A stretch of DNA of 64,000 bases. Origin: Alphaproteobacteria bacterium SS10 (GTDB taxonomy: Bacteria > Pseudomonadota > Alphaproteobacteria > TMED2). Made by a program: the position numbers and the translations under genes. A model generated the notes under the pieces. That model was not told where the DNA came from. It did no database searches and saw only the letters and a list, made by a program, of their open reading frames with translations. This document shows, in pieces, positions 7,266 to 16,514 of the stretch; position 1 is the first letter of the stretch; each line of letters begins with the position of its first letter. Where the stretch lies: positions 124,604 through 188,603 of the forward strand of contig JAHCML010000006.1 of assembly GCA_019192455.1 (NCBI GenBank), given 5' to 3'.

Positions 7266-8206
7266 GCGAGCTCGGCCTGCTTTGCCTGCTCGGATGATGT
7301 GTTGGCCAACACCGACACATCACCGGTCGGCGACTTGTTCACCAGTGCGGTGTAGTCGTCGATCAACAGCTGACAAACCGATCCTGGCGTGAAGGTCATC
7401 TCATCGATCTGACCAACCGGCGTGACTTCAGCGGCGGTGCCACAGATGAACACCTCTTTCGCCTGGCTAATCTCGTTCGGCATGATCGCCCGCTCAACGA
7501 TGTCGATCCCACGATGCTTCGCAATATCGATCACGGTTTGGCGGGTGATGCCATCGAGGAAGCAGTCGGGCGTCGGCGTGTGCAGCTTTCCATCAGGCAT
7601 CAGGAAAAAGATGTTAGCGCCGGTCGCCTCAGCCACCTGCCCACGATAGTCGAGCATTAGGGCGTCGTGAAAACCTTCACTCTCAGCGGCGTGCTTGGAG
7701 AGGGTACAAATCATATAGAGGCCCGCAGCCTTCGCATGGACTGGCGCACATTCCGGGGCCGGACGACGCCAATCGGCGGTCTTCAGCTTAATGCCTTTCA
7801 TGCGGGCGGCTGGATCAAAATAGCTGGGCCATTCCCAGGCCGCGATGGCGAGGTTGATTTTGGTCTGCTGGGCCGAGATGGCCATCATCTCCGTGCCGCG
7901 CCAAGCGACAGGACGGACATAACCATCAACAATGCCGGCCTCTTCAATCACGGCCTTACAAGCGGCATCGATTTCATCGGCCGTATAAGGGATCTTCATG
8001 TCCAAGGTGGAGGCGGAATAGATCAGGCGCTCGGTATGCTCACGCAGTTTAAAGATCTCACCGCCGTAAACCCGTTCGCCTTCGAAGACGGAACTGCCAT
8101 AATGGAGGGCGTGTGAGAGCACATGCAGCTTGGTATCACGCCAAGGCACCACGGTGCCGTTGATCCAGATATGACCATCACGGTCATCGAACGGAATTAT
8201 TGACAT
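7262..8206 (-). CDS. ilvE: Branched-chain amino acid aminotransferase IlvE
   Basis: A 314-residue class IV PLP-dependent aminotransferase that makes or degrades leucine, isoleucine and valine by transamination with glutamate. The N-terminus has IWINGTVVPWRDTKLHVLSHALHYG-type family features. The PLP lysine is in VHAKAAGLYM (about residue 160), and the C-terminal FICGTAAEVTPVGQID block is characteristic. Length is usual. It is divergent from the marR-type gene (76 bp apart) and convergent with the osmC gene. It supplies no direct link to the adjacent sulfur operon. Confidence 0.92.
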   Translation of the reverse strand: MSIIPFDDRDGHIWINGTVVPWRDTKLHVLSHALHYGSSVFEGERVYGGEIFKLREHTERLIYSASTLDMKIPYTADEIDAACKAVIEEAGIVDGYVRPVAWRGTEMMAISAQQTKINLAIAAWEWPSYFDPAARMKGIKLKTADWRRPAPECAPVHAKAAGLYMICTLSKHAAESEGFHDALMLDYRGQVAEATGANIFFLMPDGKLHTPTPDCFLDGITRQTVIDIAKHRGIDIVERAIMPNEISQAKEVFICGTAAEVTPVGQIDEMTFTPGSVCQLLIDDYTALVNKSPTGDVSVLANTSSEQAKQAELA

Positions 8207-8242
8207 GGTTTGGTGTCCATTTTGTTATTTTGTGACTCTCTA

Positions 8243-8273
8243 TTGATTGTTTCGCGTAACATTCGCCTATAGA
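8243..8273 (+). promoter_or_regulatory. Candidate promoter of the MarR/two-component operon
   Basis: TTGATT (8243-8248) and TATAGA (8268-8273) are separated by 19 bp in the 76-bp gap between divergent ilvE and the MarR gene. A start 6-8 nt further would leave almost no leader before ATG 8283, which has no clear ribosome-binding site. A leaderless or near-leaderless mRNA is possible. Confidence 0.3.
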
Positions 8274-8282
8274 AATGTCAAC

Positions 8283-8828
8283 ATGACTGACATATCTCCA
8301 TCTGCTGATCCGCTGTTCCTACGGGAGGAAAACCTCCGTCGTGGGATCGAAATGATGTTCTTCGCTTATCGGGACTTCACCGGCAAACCCGATGAAATCC
8401 TTAGCGAAATTGGGCTGGGCCGGGCGCATCACCGCGCGCTGTACTTCATTGGCCGCCATCCGGGCATCAATGTGTCAGAGCTGCTATCGATTCTGCGCAT
8501 AACGAAACAATCCCTGTCCCGGGTGCTTAGCCAGCTGATTGACCAAGAGTTCGTTGAGCAACAGACCGGGGTGCAAGACCGCCGCCTGCGCCTGCTGCAC
8601 CTGACCGATAAAGGTAAGGATTTGGAGCAGCGCCTGACCGATGTGCAAAAGCAGCGTTTCGCCGCCGCCTTCAGCGATGCCGGGGCGGAAGCGGTTGAAG
8701 GTTTCCGCAATGTCCTGCTTGGCATGATTGCCGATGAGGATCGCGCCCGTTTCGATGAGGATGATCCAGGTACACCTGAAGACCCAGCAACACCGCTGGG
8801 TTGGAACCCAAGAAGTGCCAATGGCTGA
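8283..8828 (+). CDS. MarR-family transcriptional regulator
   Basis: A 181-residue winged-helix repressor or activator. The DNA-binding core is NVSELLSILRITKQSLSRVL (about residues 63-82) followed by the wing GVQDRRLRLLHLTDKG. The C-terminus (DEDDPGTPEDPATPLGWN) is acidic and unstructured. I start at ATG 8283 (MTDISPS), since the longer frame from 8247 runs into the promoter area. It overlaps the next gene by 8 bp and so forms an operon with the response regulator and kinase. It may also control the divergent ilvE (inference). The ligand is unknown. Confidence 0.85.
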   Translation: MTDISPSADPLFLREENLRRGIEMMFFAYRDFTGKPDEILSEIGLGRAHHRALYFIGRHPGINVSELLSILRITKQSLSRVLSQLIDQEFVEQQTGVQDRRLRLLHLTDKGKDLEQRLTDVQKQRFAAAFSDAGAEAVEGFRNVLLGMIADEDRARFDEDDPGTPEDPATPLGWNPRSANG

Positions 8829-9585
8829 CACCGCCACACCACCGCCAGTAGAACCGGATGAGGCAACCGCAGAGGCGCCGCACATCCTTGTGGTGGATGA
8901 CGATAAACGCCTGCGCCGGTTGTTAAGCCGGTATCTCGGAGAGAATGGGTTCCGGGTGACCGTGGCAGAGAATGCCGAGCAAGCCCGTCGTCAGTTCGGC
9001 GGCCTACAATTCGACCTAGCCGTACTAGATGTGATGATGCCGGGCGAAGATGGCACGGACCTGACGGCCGCCATCCGGCGCGGCGACGGTATGTCTGCCG
9101 ACCACCAGCACTTGCCCATTCTATTGCTCACCGCCCGGGCGGAAGCAGAGGATCGGATTAAAGGGCTAGAGGCGGGTGCCGATGATTACCTGCCCAAGCC
9201 ATTTGAGCCGAAGGAACTTCTGCTTCGCATCAACTCGATCCTACGTCGTTCAGCGCCACCACCGGCGCCAGCTGAAACGGTAAGCGAGGGTCCAGTCCGG
9301 CTTGGTCGCTGGGTCTTCAACCCGGATCGTGAAGAACTGATCGGTGAGGATGAAACCGTCCGCCTAACCCAGACCGAGACCAAGCTGTTGCGCGCGTTGG
9401 CCAAGCGACCAGGCGAAATTGTCTCGCGGGAAGAACTTGGCGATGGGGCTGATATGGGCAGTAATACCCGCACTATCGATGTCCAGATCACCCGCCTACG
9501 CCGGAAGGTTGAGGTTGATCCCAAAAACCCGCGCTTCCTGATGACCGTTCGAGGGGAAGGCTATGTCCTCCGCCCTGGCGAATAG
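8821..9585 (+). CDS. OmpR-family response regulator
   Basis: A 254-residue two-component response regulator. The receiver domain (residues about 20-135) has the acidic pocket VVDDDKR, phosphoacceptor Asp70 in LAVLDVMMPG and the switch lysine in DDYLPKPF. The C-terminal winged-helix DNA-binding domain (about 155-250) includes LTQTETKLLRALAKRPG and TIDVQITRLRRKVE. The start ATG at 8821 lies inside the end of the MarR gene. The kinase gene begins 23 bp before this gene ends, so the three are transcribed together and the partner kinase is clear. Targets cannot be inferred. Confidence 0.92.
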   Translation: MADTATPPPVEPDEATAEAPHILVVDDDKRLRRLLSRYLGENGFRVTVAENAEQARRQFGGLQFDLAVLDVMMPGEDGTDLTAAIRRGDGMSADHQHLPILLLTARAEAEDRIKGLEAGADDYLPKPFEPKELLLRINSILRRSAPPPAPAETVSEGPVRLGRWVFNPDREELIGEDETVRLTQTETKLLRALAKRPGEIVSREELGDGADMGSNTRTIDVQITRLRRKVEVDPKNPRFLMTVRGEGYVLRPGE

Positions 9586-10996
9586 CGATAAGCCCAATAA
9601 CCCTACAAAGCCTGGCGACCCAACGCCTGGGGAGTTTGGCTATTACGAGCATGCGCTAACGGTTCGGCGGCGCCCCCGATCCTGGCTGAAGAAGATCCTG
9701 CCGCGCACGCTGTTTGGGCGTGCCCTAATGATCATCGTGACACCGGTCGTCCTGGTGCAGATGATCGCAACTATCGTCTTCTATGACCGGCACTGGGACA
9801 CCATCTCTGAGCGTCTCTCAAAAGCCGTTGCGGGTGAGATCGCCCTGGTCGTTGGCGAGCTTGAGCGTGATCCCTCACCGGCAAACCAACAGCGCCTGTT
9901 TGACCTGGCGGCTGATAGCACGGCCCTGCTCTTCTCCTACACCCCCAATGCCACCATTGACCCAACATCACCGCGCGAATGGTGGGACCCCTATCTCCGC
10001 CGATGGCTGAACCAATCAATTGCCGAGAAGATCCCATACAGCTTCCGGGTCGATCCTTGGTTTGCCCAGGACTGGGTTGAGATCAGCATCCAGCTTGATG
10101 ATGGCGTCTTGCGGGTCATCGCACCGCTGCGCCGGTTCTTCAGTTCCACCATCTATGTCTTCATCCTTTGGATGGTTGGATCATCGGTGCTGCTGTTCTC
10201 AATCGCCATCATCTTCATGCGCAACCAGATCAGACCGATTAGGCGGCTTGCCCATGCGGCAGAGGCCTTCGGTAAAGGCCGCGAACTGCCGGAGACGTTT
10301 AAGCCTGAGGGGGCGGATGAAGTTCGCCAGGCTGGTATCGCCTTTATGGTCATGCGCGACCGGCTGATCCGCCAGATCGAACAGCGCACAACGATGCTCG
10401 CCGGTGTCTCCCATGACCTTAGGACCCCGCTAACCCGGATGAAGTTGCAGCTTGAGATGATGGGTGATGAGGAAGAGGTCGATGATCTGCGCAGTGACCT
10501 CACAGAGATGGCCACAATGCTTGAGGGGTACCTCGCCTTTGCCCGTGGTGAGGGTGGTGAGGACACCAGCAACACCGATCTCTCAACCATGGTTCAAGAG
10601 ATCGCCAATGATGCCAGGCGCCAGGGCGTGGAGATGCATGAACGCGTTGACCCGGGCATCCGGCTTCCCGTCCGGCCAATGGCATTGAAGCGCGCATTAA
10701 CCAATCTGGTAACCAATGCGGGCCGCTATGGCACCGCGTGCTGGCTGTCCCTGACCAGAGAACCAAAGCGGGTCATCATTGCGATTGATGACAATGGCCC
10801 CGGCATCCCCGCCGATCAGCGTGAGGATGTCTTCAAGCCGTTTATGCGCCTCGACCCATCGCGCAATGTGGAAACCGGCGGCATTGGCCTCGGGCTCACC
10901 ATCGCTAGGGACATCATCCGCCGCCATGGTGGTGATATCTTGCTGGATGAGAGCGCGCGCGGCGGCCTGTCCATTACCGTGATCTTGCCCGTCTAA
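9563..10996 (+). CDS. EnvZ-like sensor histidine kinase
   Basis: A 477-residue inner-membrane histidine kinase. A first membrane helix (about residues 51-74), a ~120-residue periplasmic sensor region, a second helix (about 196-218) and a HAMP linker precede the catalytic part. The H-box is GVSHDLRTPLTRMK with His284; the N-box LTNLVTNAGRYG, G1 DDNGPGIP and G2 GIGLGLTIARD follow. The start ATG 9563 has an excellent ribosome-binding site (GAGGGGAAGG, 9551-9560) lying within the response regulator gene. It phosphorylates the regulator encoded just upstream. Confidence 0.92.
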   Translation: MSSALANSDKPNNPTKPGDPTPGEFGYYEHALTVRRRPRSWLKKILPRTLFGRALMIIVTPVVLVQMIATIVFYDRHWDTISERLSKAVAGEIALVVGELERDPSPANQQRLFDLAADSTALLFSYTPNATIDPTSPREWWDPYLRRWLNQSIAEKIPYSFRVDPWFAQDWVEISIQLDDGVLRVIAPLRRFFSSTIYVFILWMVGSSVLLFSIAIIFMRNQIRPIRRLAHAAEAFGKGRELPETFKPEGADEVRQAGIAFMVMRDRLIRQIEQRTTMLAGVSHDLRTPLTRMKLQLEMMGDEEEVDDLRSDLTEMATMLEGYLAFARGEGGEDTSNTDLSTMVQEIANDARRQGVEMHERVDPGIRLPVRPMALKRALTNLVTNAGRYGTACWLSLTREPKRVIIAIDDNGPGIPADQREDVFKPFMRLDPSRNVETGGIGLGLTIARDIIRRHGGDILLDESARGGLSITVILPV

Positions 10997-11211
10997 ACGA
11001 AGCATTACCGCGGCGTTAGCCTGACAGCCTCTGCCGCTATTCACGGAACCTTCATCACCAGGTGAGCAAGCTTGGTCAGATGGAGCTTTCCGATTCCCCA
11101 TATGCACGCCATACTCATGTCGCGGTGCACCAAAAGGGTGCCCAAGGCACCCGCACCCATACCGGTCATGATTGGCTGGCGGTTCTGCTGGATCGGGGGA
11201 ATGCCGAGAAT

Positions 11212-12369
11212 ATGCTGGGCTATCGGATAACGATTTTCCGCCTCTACGGCTTCGACGTTCATGTCGATATTAGCTGGTTTATTCTCTCTGCCCTAATCAT
11301 GTGGACCCTGGCGGTGAATTACTTCCCGTCCGCCTATGCTGGCCTGCCGCCAGAAACCTATTGGCATATGGGTATCGCCGGGCTGATCGGCCTCTGCTTC
11401 TCCATCGTCATGCATGAAATTGGGCACGCCCTCGTTGCCCATTACTTCAAAATGCGGATCGGCGATATCACGCTTTGGATCTTTGGCGGCGTCGCCGATA
11501 TGGATGAAGAGCGCCAGGTTCCGAAGCATGAGTTGCTCATGGCCTTAGCTGGTCCCGCCATGTCGGTCGCCTTGGCCGGCGTCTTCTATTTCGGGTTCCA
11601 TGTTGCTGGTGGATATCGTGAGCAGACGGTGATCAGTACCCTCGCCGCCTATCTCATCGTGGTTAATCTGGCCCTAGCGATCTTCAATATGATCCCGGCC
11701 TTTCCGCTCGATGGCGGTCGGGTGTTACGGGCCGCCCTTTGGCATTGGCGTAAGGACCGCTTATGGGCGACCCGAATGGCTGGCCATGCCGGGTCAGCGC
11801 TGGCATTCCTGCTGGCCGTCTGGGGGACCGCACAGGTGATGGATGGCAATCTGTTGGGCGGCCTTTGGGGCTTCCTGCTCGCCATCTTCATCACCAACGC
11901 CGCTGAGAATAGCATACGCGACGCAACGGCCCATTCGGTCTTTACCGGGCATCCGGTTAGCCGGTTTATGCGCGCCGATGTGGTGACGGTCACCCGCGAC
12001 CTGTCGATTGAAGACTTCATCAACGACTACGTTTACCAGCACTATATGAAGGTGTTTCCGGTGGTTGAGAATGGGCGCCTAATCGGTCAGGTATCGGTGG
12101 ACGCCATTCGCGGGACGGATAAGGGCCAATGGCCCTGGCGAACGGTGGGCGACTATATAACCGCCGTTACCCATAATACGATCATCGATCCGCAAGCCGA
12201 CGCAGCGGACGCCATCGACCGCATGCGCCAGTCCGGCGCGGCAAGCCTAATGGTGATGCATGATGGCGAGTTCTTAGGCCTCGTATCCCTACGTGACCTA
12301 CTGCACCTACTATCGATGAAACTGCGCCTGGAGCCTGAGTTATCGGCCCGCAGTACCGGTGGTAGCTAA
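11212..12369 (+). CDS. Site-2 protease family metalloprotease with CBS domains
   Basis: A 385-residue M50 intramembrane zinc protease. Zinc ligands are in MHEIGHAL (HExxH, about residue 69) and the third ligand in FPLDGGRVLRAALW (about residue 167), within roughly six membrane helices. Two CBS modules follow (about 250-375: SRFMRADVVTVTRDLSIEDF and VTHNTIIDPQADAADAIDRM), which usually sense adenine nucleotides. Members cut membrane-bound regulators such as anti-sigma factors, or mature small proteins. I start at ATG 11212 (MLGYRITIFRLYGF), matching the family N-terminus; in-frame starts further upstream (11062, 11080) add a non-family 50 residues. Confidence 0.87.
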   Translation: MLGYRITIFRLYGFDVHVDISWFILSALIMWTLAVNYFPSAYAGLPPETYWHMGIAGLIGLCFSIVMHEIGHALVAHYFKMRIGDITLWIFGGVADMDEERQVPKHELLMALAGPAMSVALAGVFYFGFHVAGGYREQTVISTLAAYLIVVNLALAIFNMIPAFPLDGGRVLRAALWHWRKDRLWATRMAGHAGSALAFLLAVWGTAQVMDGNLLGGLWGFLLAIFITNAAENSIRDATAHSVFTGHPVSRFMRADVVTVTRDLSIEDFINDYVYQHYMKVFPVVENGRLIGQVSVDAIRGTDKGQWPWRTVGDYITAVTHNTIIDPQADAADAIDRMRQSGAASLMVMHDGEFLGLVSLRDLLHLLSMKLRLEPELSARSTGGS

Positions 12370-12380
12370 CGCGACGTTAG
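12366..12380. terminator. Small hairpin at a convergent gene end
   Basis: CTAACG (12366-12371) pairs with CGTTAG (12375-12380) around a 3-nt loop, spanning both stop codons of the convergent protease gene and pyrE. On the plus strand TCGGTTTT follows. A weak shared terminator is possible. Confidence 0.3.
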
Positions 12381-13066
12381 TCGGTTTTGCCGCCATGCTC
12401 AGCTGACCAGGTCACAGGCTTTTTCAAGAAGGCCTCAACGGTCTTAACCGTATTGCTGTCGAGATACTTCTCTTCCTTCGCAACCTTCAGCACATCCCAC
12501 CAGGTGGTAAGTGAGTGGAGCTTAATCTCAAGCTCAGCCATGGTGTTCAGGCTGGCGTCAAAGATGCCGTAATGGAAGATAACGAAGGTGTCGTTAACCT
12601 CAGCGCCCGCTTGGCGCAGCGCATCGACGAACCGAACCTTAGAACCACCATCGGTGGTGAGGTCTTCCACAAGTAGAGTGCGAGCCCCCTCTGGCAGATC
12701 ACCCTCAATCTGCGCCATCCGGCCAAAGCCCTTTGGTTCTTTGCGCACATAGCACATCGGCAGATTGAACCGCTCAGCCAGCCAAGCGGCGAACGGGATA
12801 CCGGCGGTCTCACCACCAGCAATGCAATCAAAGCTCTCAACGCCCACATCGCGGATAAGCGTGGTGACGGCAAAGTCCATCAGCAGCTGACGAGCGCGCG
12901 GGAATGCGATGATCTTCCGGCAGTCGATGTAGACCGGGCTCTTCTTACCTGAGGTGAAGGTGAAGGGCTCTTCAGCGTTGAAGTGCACCGCTTCAATCTC
13001 AAGCAGCGTACGGGCGGCAACCTCGGCAATCTGCGAGCGGTCGGGCAATCCAGCGATAAGGGTCAT
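12377..13066 (-). CDS. pyrE: Orotate phosphoribosyltransferase PyrE
   Basis: A 229-residue type I phosphoribosyltransferase that converts orotate and PRPP to orotidine monophosphate in pyrimidine synthesis. The PRPP-binding loop is clear as [16 protein letters not shown] (about residues 129-144), and [13 protein letters not shown] (about 82-94) is also typical. [12 protein letters not shown] near residue 45 is another family segment. It begins at ATG 13066. It stands alone on the minus strand, 137 bp downstream of the TRAP permease stop codon. Confidence 0.93.
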   Translation of the reverse strand: MTLIAGLPDRSQIAEVAARTLLEIEAVHFNAEEPFTFTSGKKSPVYIDCRKIIAFPRARQLLMDFAVTTLIRDVGVESFDCIAGGETAGIPFAAWLAERFNLPMCYVRKEPKGFGRMAQIEGDLPEGARTLLVEDLTTDGGSKVRFVDALRQAGAEVNDTFVIFHYGIFDASLNTMAELEIKLHSLTTWWDVLKVAKEEKYLDSNTVKTVEAFLKKPVTWSAEHGGKTD

Positions 13067-13203
13067 GGTTCGAACCTTGGATCCCGTTAGGGATCAGTGT
13101 GGGGGGAGATGGCTTATCGGCGATCCAGCCGACAATGCGCGTTTTGTAGGCCCCCACACCTACAAGCGCAACTGCAATCCCCAAGCGTGAGATCAGTTCT
13201 TCA

Positions 13204-14592
13204 CTAGCCATAAGCGACTTCAGGTAACCACAGCACCAAGTCGGGGAAGAAGAAGACCAAAGCAATCGCTGTCAGCTGCAACAGGACGAAGGGGATAATG
13301 CCCTTATAGATGTCCATGGTCGTCACTCCAGGGGGCACCACCCCCTTGAGATAGAACAGCGAGAAGCCCACCGGCGGTGTTAGGAACGATGTCTGCAAAC
13401 TGACCGCAAACAAAACCACGAACCAGTACAGCTGATCCTCGCCACCAAGGCCGAGCACATCGAGGTCCAGGCCAGCCACAACCGGCGCCATGAGCGGCAG
13501 GAAGATCAAGGTGATCTCAAGCCAATCAAGGAAGAAACCGGCCAGGAATGCCAGGAACAGGATGAACACGACGATGCCGACATCTGGCAGCGGCAGGCTG
13601 GTCAGCACGTGCTCAATGAACGCATCACCGCCGAGCCAACGCATGGCCAACGCAAAGGCGCTAGCGCCGAGGAAAATGCCGAAGATGAAGGCCGTGGTCA
13701 GCATGGTCTGCCGCCCAACCTCATCAATCACCTTCCAATTTAGTTTCTTATTGGCGAAGGCGAGCACGGTCGCGCCAAAGGCACCAATACCCGACGCCTC
13801 GGTCGGTGTTGCGATACCGAAGAAGATCGAGCCAAGAACCGCCAAAATCAGAACAATCGGCGGCACAACGGCCAGCAGGGTCTCAAAGATCAGCTTGCCA
13901 GTAATCGGTGGCAGGCCGGTCGGGGCCGGCGCCAGGTTCGGCTTAATGTTCGCGGCCACCAGGATATAGGTGATGTAGAGCAGGCCCAGCATAACGCCTG
14001 GAACCAGCGCCCCCATGAAGAGGTTACCAACCGACAGTGACAGCTGGTCGGCCATGATCACCAGCATAATCGATGGCGGGATCAGAATGCCCAGCGTACC
14101 AGCCGAGGCACAGACGCCAGATGAGAACGCCTTGGAATAGTTCTGCTGCAGCATGATCGGCATGGACAGCACGGCCAGCAGAACCACCGAGGCGCCAACG
14201 ATGCCGGTAGAGGCGGCAAGCAGGATACCGATGATCACCACGGCAAGTGCCAGGCCACCGCGGAACCGGCCAAAAACCTGAATGAACTTTTGCATCAGGT
14301 TCTCGGCGATGCCCGATCGCTCAAGCATCAAGCCCATGAAGATGAACATGGGCAAGGCGACGAGAACCCAGTTCTCCATCAACGACCAAACCCTGTCGAC
14401 GATCGAGCCAAAGCGCGACCAATCATTCATGAAATAGGTGTCGAGGTCGTAGAACTCAGCGCCATAAACACCGATACCGGCGAAGATGAACGACAAACCA
14501 CCCAGCAGCCAAGCAACTGGAAAACCGGTGAAGAGCGTCAGGATGAACGCGCTCAACATCACGATCACAATGATTTCGTACTGCTCTAGCAT
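13204..14592 (-). CDS. dctM: TRAP transporter large permease DctM
   Basis: A 462-residue integral membrane protein with about 12 helices, the ion-coupled core of a TRAP importer. Family marks include TGFPVAWLLGGLSF near the N-terminus, CASAGTLGILIPPSIMLVI in the middle and TATPTEASGIGAFGATVLA-type sequence later. ATG 14592 (MLEQYEIIV) is preferred over the ORF extension to 14631, which adds a hydrophilic non-family leader. It is the last gene of the dctP-dctQ-dctM unit, 96 bp after dctQ. The subfamily resembles carriers for keto-acids, aromatic acids and similar carboxylates. Confidence 0.88.
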   Translation of the reverse strand: MLEQYEIIVIVMLSAFILTLFTGFPVAWLLGGLSFIFAGIGVYGAEFYDLDTYFMNDWSRFGSIVDRVWSLMENWVLVALPMFIFMGLMLERSGIAENLMQKFIQVFGRFRGGLALAVVIIGILLAASTGIVGASVVLLAVLSMPIMLQQNYSKAFSSGVCASAGTLGILIPPSIMLVIMADQLSLSVGNLFMGALVPGVMLGLLYITYILVAANIKPNLAPAPTGLPPITGKLIFETLLAVVPPIVLILAVLGSIFFGIATPTEASGIGAFGATVLAFANKKLNWKVIDEVGRQTMLTTAFIFGIFLGASAFALAMRWLGGDAFIEHVLTSLPLPDVGIVVFILFLAFLAGFFLDWLEITLIFLPLMAPVVAGLDLDVLGLGGEDQLYWFVVLFAVSLQTSFLTPPVGFSLFYLKGVVPPGVTTMDIYKGIIPFVLLQLTAIALVFFFPDLVLWLPEVAYG

Positions 14593-14688
14593 CCTGGGTG
14601 TTCCGGTTTGGTTGGGCTGACCTGCAGCCACGGGCGTTGTTGCGACGGCCGGGTTTGATTTAGGCCGGTGAATTTGGGTCGGTCGTGA

Positions 14689-15381
14689 TTAACCGAACTC
14701 CCCATCATGTTCGTGGGGAATGGGGTCTTTAGGATTGGCGGGCGGGTCATTGGCATGGGGCGTTGCCGGGGTACCCGGTGTCGCGCGCCAACCAATGATA
14801 TAGGCCGCAGCACGGGTCCAACGGGACAGCGCGGCCAAGATCATCAGGCCAAAGCCAATGATGATGAAACTCTTAATCGCCCAACGGTAAGGCAAGCCGT
14901 CAGGGGCAATCGAGACCTCGTTGGATTCGTAGGATGACTCAACGAAAGCAAAAGCATTCCAGAACACAAAGATCAGGAATGGTAGCAGCAGCACAAGAAT
15001 ACCGATCGCATCGACCCATGCTTTGGCCAGCGGCGGAAACTTCTCATAAACGATATCAATCCGGACATGCCGGTCATGAACGATGGCGTAGGAAAGCCCG
15101 ATCATGAAACCAACGGCATACATGTGCCATTGGATCTCCTCCAGCATGATTGAGCCCTGGTTAAAAACGTAACGCAGGATCACCTGGAAGATGATCACAC
15201 CGACGAGGATGATCCAAATCCACGAGGCGAGATGACCGATCCGGTCAATCAACCCATCGAGAAAACGCGAAACCATGGTCGTCGGCAGAACAAACCCGGC
15301 CGCGTCTGGCGCGGCCGGGCTGTTCGGTTGCGATTGACCAGTGGATTGTTCTGGCGAGACGTCAGAGGCCACTGATTTCAA
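14689..15381 (-). CDS. dctQ: TRAP transporter small permease DctQ
   Basis: A small TRAP membrane subunit with four helices and the family segment LRYVFNQGSIMLEEIQWH (about residues 67-84) plus YAIVHDRHVRIDI. Two starts are possible. TTG 15381 has an AAGGGA ribosome-binding site and gives 230 residues with a low-complexity Ser/Pro/Ala leader. ATG 15276 gives 195 residues and begins at the family-like MVSRFLDGLIDRIGHL. The leader overlaps a strong GC hairpin (15295-15319) that looks like a terminator, which favours the later start. Both versions contain the whole functional domain. Confidence 0.83.
   Translation of the reverse strand: MKSVASDVSPEQSTGQSQPNSPAAPDAAGFVLPTTMVSRFLDGLIDRIGHLASWIWIILVGVIIFQVILRYVFNQGSIMLEEIQWHMYAVGFMIGLSYAIVHDRHVRIDIVYEKFPPLAKAWVDAIGILVLLLPFLIFVFWNAFAFVESSYESNEVSIAPDGLPYRWAIKSFIIIGFGLMILAALSRWTRAAAYIIGWRATPGTPATPHANDPPANPKDPIPHEHDGEFG
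15295..15319 (-). terminator. Strong GC hairpin at the dctP-dctQ boundary
   Basis: A perfect 10-bp stem CCCGGCCGCG / CGCGGCCGGG with a 5-nt loop; read on the minus strand it is followed by TTTGTTCT. It sits 110 bp after dctP and either ends most transcripts after the binding-protein gene or lies within the dctQ leader. Its arms nearly match the hairpin at 5018-5053 after the other binding-protein gene. Confidence 0.6.
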
Positions 15382-15428
15382 TCCCTTACTAGTGTTGTTG
15401 GAAGGCCAGTTATTAGGCCCCGGCGTTA

Positions 15429-16514
15429 TTAGTTAGCGCCGAAGTCGCGAGGCAGATAGCCAAGACGCTTCCATGGGGCATGCTCAGCCTGGAAGGCACG
15501 CATGCTCTCAAGGATACGCTTGAACTGTGGGTCTTTCTCAGCTTCGCGATCCAACACAACGTCAGCGGTCTCACGCAGGGCGGCCAGAACGTCGTTTGGC
15601 AGCTGAACGGCGGTAACGCCATCGGCTTCAAACTCGGTCAGGACAGCACCTTGGAGTGCTTCAGCGCGGGACGCAGCATAGATCACGCCAGCCATGCAGG
15701 TGGTCTCGATCTGGGCTTGTTGCGTAGCCGACAGTTCTTTCCAGCTATCCATGTTCACATAAAGGAACTGGCTGGTGGATGGCTGGTGCCAACCTGGCAG
15801 GTGGTAGAACTTCGCGACCTGGCTGAAGCCAAGCTGCTTATCAACCGTTGGCAGGGAGAATTCGGTAGCGTCCAGAACGCCTTTCTCCAGGGCTTGGTAC
15901 AGCTCGCCACCTGGCAGAACGGTCACGGAAGCGCCCATTTCCTGCATGATCTTACCGCCGAGGCCGGCAGCACGGAACTTCAGGCCTTTGAACTGCTCAA
16001 CGCTCTCAATCGGGAAGGTGAACCAACCAGCCGCTTCTGGGCTGATGGTGCCGCAATAGATTGGGTAGACGTTGAAGGGCTCATAGAGCTCTTTCACGAG
16101 GTCGTTGCCGCCATGGAAGTACATCCAGGAAGCGTACTCAATTGGCTCAAGACCGAATGGGGTCGCACCGAACAGAGCGGAAGCGGGGATTTTGCCCTGC
16201 TCATAGCCCATCCAGGAGTAACCAGCGTCGATCTTACCTTCAGACACAGCGTCGAAGATGCCGAGTGCAGGGACCAGCTTGTTTGGCTCAAACACCTCAA
16301 AGGTGATGTCGCCGCCGGACACTTCGTTGATCCGCTCAGCAACCCAAGGAAGGGTGTCGCCAAGGGCGGTCAGGGTCGAAGCAAAAGAAATTGGAACAGC
16401 CCAGCGAACTTTCTTCGCCAGAGCTTCGGATGGTGCGACCGTAGCGGCCAGTGCACCAACCATGGCGATAGCAGCAACGCCACCGACCAGTTTACGGAGA
16501 TTTTTGTGAACCAT
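15429..16514 (-). CDS. dctP: TRAP transporter substrate-binding protein DctP
   Basis: A 361-residue periplasmic receptor with a Sec signal peptide (hydrophobic core VGGVAAIAMVGALAATVA, cleavage after EALA near residue 33). Family features include GLKFRAAGLGGKIMQEMGA with the ligand-binding arginine and VLPGGELYQALEKGVLDATE (about residues 198-217). This TakP/FcbT1-like version is associated with keto- and hydroxy-acids or aromatic acids. The ligand is not certain. It is the first gene of the TRAP unit and divergent from mmsA across 473 bp, which hints that the substrate may feed the mmsA pathway (inference). Confidence 0.87.
   Translation of the reverse strand: MVHKNLRKLVGGVAAIAMVGALAATVAPSEALAKKVRWAVPISFASTLTALGDTLPWVAERINEVSGGDITFEVFEPNKLVPALGIFDAVSEGKIDAGYSWMGYEQGKIPASALFGATPFGLEPIEYASWMYFHGGNDLVKELYEPFNVYPIYCGTISPEAAGWFTFPIESVEQFKGLKFRAAGLGGKIMQEMGASVTVLPGGELYQALEKGVLDATEFSLPTVDKQLGFSQVAKFYHLPGWHQPSTSQFLYVNMDSWKELSATQQAQIETTCMAGVIYAASRAEALQGAVLTEFEADGVTAVQLPNDVLAALRETADVVLDREAEKDPQFKRILESMRAFQAEHAPWKRLGYLPRDFGAN

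Noticed and set aside
13061-13080. GGTTCGAACC resembling a tRNA T-loop
   Set aside because: No matching acceptor, D or anticodon arms around it; it lies at the pyrE start.
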